Origin: Candidatus Acidiferrales bacterium
Lineage (GTDB): Bacteria > Acidobacteriota > Terriglobia > Acidiferrales > UBA7541
Reading direction: 5' to 3'
NCBI GenBank assembly: GCA_955651735.1
Contig: CATPAM010000368.1
Span: forward strand, 1-9,126
DNA length: 9,126 bases
Each line of letters begins with the position of its first letter. Position 1 is the stretch's first letter. The position numbers and the translations under genes are program-made. Below the pieces are notes generated by a model that did not search any database, was not told where the DNA came from, and was given only the letters and a program-made list of their open reading frames with translations. This document shows positions 5,892 through 9,126 of this stretch, piece by piece.

Positions 5892-6731
5892 ATGCTGCTC
5901 ACCATCGATGTCGGAAACACGAATACGGTGCTGGGCGTATTTCGAGGCGAGGAGCTGATCGCCAATTGGCGGCTGACGACCGCGCGACAGCAAACCGTCG
6001 ACGAATATGGCGTGCTGACGCGCAATTTGTTCACGCTGGCGGGACTGGAACGCGACGGAATTCATGGAGTGATCATCAGCTCGGTGGTGCCGCCGGTGAA
6101 TTGGACGCTCGAGGAGATGGCGCGCATTTATTTTGGGCAGAAGGCGCTGTTTGTGGAGCCGGGAGTCAAAACCGGGATTTCGGTGCTGGTGGATAATCCG
6201 CTGGAAGTAGGGGCGGACCGCATCGTGAACGGCGTGGCGGCGTTTCACAAGTTTGGCGGGCCGTGTATCGTCGTGGATTTTGGCACCGCGATTACGTTCG
6301 ACGTGATTTCCGAGCGGTGCGAATATTTGGGCGGCGTGATTGCGCCGGGATTGGGCATTTCGTCGGAGGCGCTGTTTGCACGGACGGCGAAGCTGCCGCG
6401 GGTGGAGATCAAGGATCCGGGAAAAGTAATTGGCACGAACACGGTCACGCATATGCAAGCGGGGCTTTATTACGGCGCGGTCGATATGGTGGATGGAATG
6501 CTGGCGCGGATTAAGACGGAGCTCGGGAAGGACGCGACCGTGGTGGCGACGGGCGGACAAGCCGCGCTGGTGGCGCGCGGATCGAAACACATTCAGCACA
6601 CAGATGAGTTTCTGACGCTGACGGGATTGCGGATCATCTGGAGCAAGAATCAGGCTGCGGAGCCGGGGAAGGTTGGCGAAGGGGCTCGCGAACCGCGCGC
6701 GATTGCGGAGATGAAGAAAGCACAGAAGTGA
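5892..6731 (+). CDS. coaX: Type III pantothenate kinase
   Basis: A 279-residue cytoplasmic enzyme that phosphorylates pantothenate, the first step of coenzyme A synthesis. As a type III kinase it belongs to the ASKHA fold and is generally not inhibited by CoA. Motifs are all present: the N-terminal phosphate loop IDVGNTN (Asp6, Gly8, Asn9), GADR (107-110, with the catalytic-type Asp109), DFGTAITFD (129-137), [11 protein letters not shown], and ATGGQA with Gly221-Gly222. The start is fixed by an excellent GGAGG (5879-5883) 8 nt before ATG 5892. The start directly abuts the birA stop (TAGATG), and the 3' end overlaps the next gene by 4 nt, which points to translational coupling. About 25 C-terminal residues after the kinase core ([16 protein letters not shown]...) look like a loose tail. 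Confidence 0.95.
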   Translation: MLLTIDVGNTNTVLGVFRGEELIANWRLTTARQQTVDEYGVLTRNLFTLAGLERDGIHGVIISSVVPPVNWTLEEMARIYFGQKALFVEPGVKTGISVLVDNPLEVGADRIVNGVAAFHKFGGPCIVVDFGTAITFDVISERCEYLGGVIAPGLGISSEALFARTAKLPRVEIKDPGKVIGTNTVTHMQAGLYYGAVDMVDGMLARIKTELGKDATVVATGGQAALVARGSKHIQHTDEFLTLTGLRIIWSKNQAAEPGKVGEGAREPRAIAEMKKAQK

Positions 6732-7495
6732 GCAGCGCGTCGCGCCAAAGCTCATCGGCCGACGGCTTCAACAACATGGACGGTTGGAACTATTTCAACT
6801 ATTTCACAGAAATCGAAGAGTATTTCTGGAAGAAACGGGGCGCGCATCTGTTGGTGTCGCCGCTGGACTGGGCGATCATGGAGACGTGGCAGAGGGCGGG
6901 CGTGCCGCTGGAAGCGGTACTGAAGGGAATCGATCGCGCGTTTGAGAGTTATCTGCGTTCCCGACGGGGAGCGGGAAAACCGCTGAAGAGTCTGGCGTAC
7001 TGCACGGATGCGGTGTTGCAGGCAGCCGAGGAGCAGCTGGAAGCAGCGGCGGGCAGCGCGTCAAAGAATGGGCGCGAAGCGAAGGAACCTTTTCCACGCG
7101 AGGAGTTGAAGGCGTACCTGGAGAGGAATGCGGCGCAGGTTGCGGCGGCAGCAAAGAACGGTAAAGGCCGGGATCCAGAAATGGCCGCGCGGCTCGCGGA
7201 GATTGCGGAGTCCGTGCGAGACAGCGCGCTGCTGCTGGATTCTCCCGCGAGGCTCGATTTCGAGGATTTGGAACGGCGGTTGACGGTGTTGGACGACAAG
7301 ATAGCGGCGCTGCTGGTGACGCACGTAACGGAAGATTTGCTGCTGCGCATCCGGCGCGAGGTCGATGGACAGTTGTCGGCTTACCGACGCAAAATGAAAG
7401 CGGGACAACTGGAGCTTGTGGAAAAGAAGTACACGCAGAAGCGCCTGCTGGAAGAGTTTGGACTGCCGCGGCTGAGCCTCTACTACTTTTCTTGA
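6728..7495 (+). CDS. Uncharacterised helical protein coupled to coaX
   Basis: A 255-residue protein I do not recognise. The GTG start at 6728 overlaps the coaX stop as GTGA, with only an A-rich AAGAAAG upstream; an ATG at 6776 would drop 16 residues but has no ribosome site. Residues 17-85 look like a conserved compact domain rich in aromatic residues: [19 protein letters not shown], then [30 protein letters not shown] and [17 protein letters not shown] charged, Ala-rich linker (about 95-150) follows, then a long helical or coiled-coil segment (about 150-240) rich in Glu, Arg and Leu, ending in [10 protein letters not shown]. There is no signal peptide, membrane segment, metal cluster or catalytic motif. 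The tight coupling suggests co-expression with coaX but does not reveal a function. I have an impression that similar proteins occur beside coaX in Acidobacteriota; that is unverified. Confidence 0.85.
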   Translation: MSSASRQSSSADGFNNMDGWNYFNYFTEIEEYFWKKRGAHLLVSPLDWAIMETWQRAGVPLEAVLKGIDRAFESYLRSRRGAGKPLKSLAYCTDAVLQAAEEQLEAAAGSASKNGREAKEPFPREELKAYLERNAAQVAAAAKNGKGRDPEMAARLAEIAESVRDSALLLDSPARLDFEDLERRLTVLDDKIAALLVTHVTEDLLLRIRREVDGQLSAYRRKMKAGQLELVEKKYTQKRLLEEFGLPRLSLYYFS

Positions 7496-7554
7496 ATTCT
7501 CTTGAAGCGGGCGCTTTTCTTTCCGCGCGAATCGTCGCAGAATAGGACTGCAGT

Positions 7555-8859
7555 ATGTCTGATGAGTTACGCGTATCGATTGAGAAGCTTGTGTATGGAG
7601 GCGACGGACTGGCGCACGCCGACGGAAACACGGTGTTTGTGCCGTACGTGCTGCCGGGGGAGGAAGTGCGCGCGGCTGCCAAGTCGAAGCGCAAGAAGAT
7701 GGTGTGGACGCAACTGCTGGAGGTGACGTCTGCTTCCGTTCAGCGCGAAAAGCCGCGCTGCCCGCACTTTCAAACCTGCGGCGGCTGCCACTACCAGCAT
7801 ATTCCTGCGGCGGAGCAGCTGCGGCTGAAAAAAGAGATCTTGCAGGAGACGCTCTCGCGGCTGGGCGGCATTCAATGGAGTGGAGCGATTCAGGAGCATG
7901 CGGCGGAGCCTTATGGATACCGGAATCGCGCGCAATGGGCGGTGCGCAATGCGAATCCGCGCGCTATCGGATATTTTTTGCCGGAGAGTTCGGTCATTGT
8001 GCCGATCGACGAGTGCCCAGTGTTGTCGCCGTTGCTGGCAAAAACTTTTGGGCAACTGCAGGAGTTGGCGCGCTCGAATCGGTTGCCGGAGAAAGCTCTG
8101 GAGATTGAAGCTTTCGCTGACTCAGCGGATGCAAAGATCGCGCTAAACGTCGCGTTTGAGCGCTTTCCCAAACCGCCGGCGGAGTTAGCAGGCGCGTTTC
8201 GAGAGGCGTTGCCGCAACTGGAAAGCTTGTTACTTGCCGACGAGAGCAAGAATCGGTTTGAGCTGACCGGGCCGGGATATTTGTTTCACGAAGCTGGGGG
8301 ATTTCGCTACCGCGTCAGCCATCTGTCGTTTTTTCAGGTGAATCGATTCTTGATCGACGATCTGCTGCAAACCATGATTGCAGGCGCTAAAGGCGAGGCC
8401 GCGCTTGATCTTTATGCCGGCGTGGGCTTCTTTACTCTGCCGCTGACGCGGGCGTTTAAGAGAGTTGTCAGCGTGGACGCCAACCTGGCAGCTACGCGCG
8501 ATCTGCACGTCAACGCAGAGAGCGCGGGCGCGGGGGTTATTTCTCACAACGAGCACGCGGAGGAGTTCCTGCGCAAGACGACCGAGAAACCGGATTTTGT
8601 TTCGCTCGATCCTCCGCGTTCCGGACTGGGTGCGGAAGCAGCGGCGAAACTCGCTGCGTTGGGAGCTGCCGAGATTGCATATTTGTCTTGCGATCCTTCG
8701 ACGCTGGCGAGGGATCTTGCGGTGCTGACGGGGTCGAAGAAGAACGGCGCGACTGCGAGTGCGTCAACGCGTTATGAAATTGTGGACATGTACCTGTTCG
8801 ATCTTTTTCCGCAGACGTACCACATCGAGACGCTGGTGCGGTTGAGGCGTGCTCCGTGA
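7555..8859 (+). CDS. rlmD: TrmA/RlmD-family RNA (uracil-5-)-methyltransferase with [4Fe-4S] cluster
   Basis: A 434-residue S-adenosylmethionine-dependent enzyme that forms 5-methyluridine in RNA, most like RlmD (RumA), which modifies 23S rRNA. An N-terminal TRAM RNA-binding domain (about residues 4-60, KLVYGGDGLAHADG...) comes first. A cluster-binding set follows: Cys69, Cys75 and Cys78 in CPHFQTCGGC plus Cys154 in DECPV, the same spacing pattern as RumA. The Rossmann SAM-binding loop is LDLYAGVGFFTLPL from residue 284. DPPRSGL begins at Asp352. The catalytic nucleophile is Cys379 in YLSCDPSTLARDL, and Glu425 in HIETLVRL is the expected general base. ATG 7555 has AGGA 7 nt upstream. The gene begins 59 nt after the preceding gene and overlaps the next by 4 nt. 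Family membership is certain; whether the target is U1939, U747 or tRNA U54 is not fixed by sequence, so the symbol is the best guess. Confidence 0.9.
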   Translation: MSDELRVSIEKLVYGGDGLAHADGNTVFVPYVLPGEEVRAAAKSKRKKMVWTQLLEVTSASVQREKPRCPHFQTCGGCHYQHIPAAEQLRLKKEILQETLSRLGGIQWSGAIQEHAAEPYGYRNRAQWAVRNANPRAIGYFLPESSVIVPIDECPVLSPLLAKTFGQLQELARSNRLPEKALEIEAFADSADAKIALNVAFERFPKPPAELAGAFREALPQLESLLLADESKNRFELTGPGYLFHEAGGFRYRVSHLSFFQVNRFLIDDLLQTMIAGAKGEAALDLYAGVGFFTLPLTRAFKRVVSVDANLAATRDLHVNAESAGAGVISHNEHAEEFLRKTTEKPDFVSLDPPRSGLGAEAAAKLAALGAAEIAYLSCDPSTLARDLAVLTGSKKNGATASASTRYEIVDMYLFDLFPQTYHIETLVRLRRAP

Positions 8860-9126
8860 AACTGCCGGCAGTGGCGATTACCGCGGCTTTTGCCTGCGGT
8901 GTCGCTCTCGGCCTGTGCCCGCCGCTCGTGCGGCTGGCCATTTCTCATTTCTGGCTTGCGCAGGCTTTCTTGCCGCCACTTTCTGGATTGTCGTTGGGAT
9001 TCGGCTGGCGAACGCCGGCGTTCGCGTTTTGCGAACCGACCGCGATGGCGCGGTGCACATTCTGCTGGATGGCAAAGGCGTGGAAGTCACCTACTTTGTT
9101 CCCTGCTTGCCGGTTGGTGGCAATGA
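8856..9126 (+). CDS. ComEC/Rec2-like membrane protein, N-terminal part, apparently frameshifted, cut by window end
   Basis: A GTG start at 8856 overlaps the methyltransferase stop (GTGA) and has GAGG (8844-8847) 8 nt upstream, so the start is well supported. The first residues, MKLPAVAITAAFACGVALGL and then CPPLVRLAISHF, form a hydrophobic N-terminal helix like that of ComEC DNA-uptake channels. After about 8945 this frame turns into an unlikely string rich in Trp, Cys and Ser, while the frame two bases on reads well: FLAATFWIVVGIRLANAG, then RVLRTDRDGAVHILLDG and VEVTYFVP. A 1-nt loss or an equivalent change near the duplicated CATTTCT at 8939-8952 would explain this. It may be a real lesion or a sequencing error. 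The gene continues past the window, so ComEC identity rests on the N-terminus and context only. Confidence 0.5.
   Translation, partial: MKLPAVAITAAFACGVALGLCPPLVRLAISHFWLAQAFLPPLSGLSLGFGWRTPAFAFCEPTAMARCTFCWMAKAWKSPTLFPACRLVAM
8939..8952 (+). repeat. 7-bp tandem duplication (CATTTCT x2)
   Basis: Two perfect adjacent copies, 8939-8945 and 8946-8952, lie where the reading frame of the ComEC-like gene seems to switch. Removing one copy leads into a frame that stops at 9124-9126 and does not look coding. Adding a third copy would join the two good-looking frames. Confidence 0.6.
9008..9036 (+). repeat. Overlapping alternative hairpins
   Basis: GCGAACGCCGGCGTTCGC (9008-9025) is a perfect 18-bp palindrome. 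Its right arm GTTCGC (9020-9025) can instead pair with GCGAAC at 9031-9036 across a GTTTT loop. The two folds are mutually exclusive. The segment lies in the presumed ComEC-like coding region, so it may simply be a GC-rich codon coincidence. Confidence 0.4.

Noticed and set aside
5733..6755. Long minus-strand open frame (340 residues) antisense to birA and coaX
   Set aside because: Same Arg/His-rich mirror effect; it covers two well-identified genes on the plus strand.
7505..7516. AAGCGGGCGCTT hairpin before the methyltransferase gene as a terminator
   Set aside because: Only a 4-bp stem with a 4-nt loop and a broken T-run; too weak to call.

Overview
The window looks like a piece of chromosome from a GC-rich soil-type bacterium, most likely an Acidobacteriota (Terriglobia-like) member. 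This is an inference from the look of the proteins and the run valS - (nadC) - birA - coaX - uncharacterised helical protein - TrmA/RlmD-type methyltransferase - comEC-like gene. No rRNA or other phylogenetic marker beyond ValS is present, so the taxonomy is tentative.

Layout. Positions 2-772 hold the C-terminal part of a hybrid sensor kinase or multi-receiver protein with two receiver domains; its N-terminus is outside the window. Positions 773-1253 hold no credible gene, but they contain a strong hairpin with a U-tract (1117-1186) that could be a terminator or the 3' end of a small RNA. Positions 1254-1836 hold a compact mobile cassette: a GNAT acetyltransferase gene on the minus strand between 19-bp inverted repeats (18/19 identical), flanked by a perfect 8-bp target-site duplication, with no transposase. 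It sits 7 bp upstream of the -35 box of a good promoter (1844-1873) that drives valS.

From 1949 onward all genes are on the plus strand. valS (1949-4654) is a complete valyl-tRNA synthetase. Between valS and birA lies a remnant of nadC (quinolinate phosphoribosyltransferase): only about 40 C-terminal codons survive, and they carry an internal in-frame loss. birA (biotin-protein ligase/repressor), coaX (type III pantothenate kinase) and an uncharacterised helical protein follow as a tightly coupled set (0-nt gap, then a 4-nt overlap). A TrmA/RlmD-type RNA uridine methyltransferase begins 59 nt later and overlaps by 4 nt a comEC-like competence gene. That last gene appears frameshifted close to a 7-bp tandem duplication and runs off the window end.

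Functionally the right-hand block is housekeeping: tRNA charging, cofactors (NAD lost here, biotin and CoA retained), RNA modification and DNA uptake. The most notable items are the transposase-less GNAT cassette and the in situ decay of nadC inside a cofactor operon.
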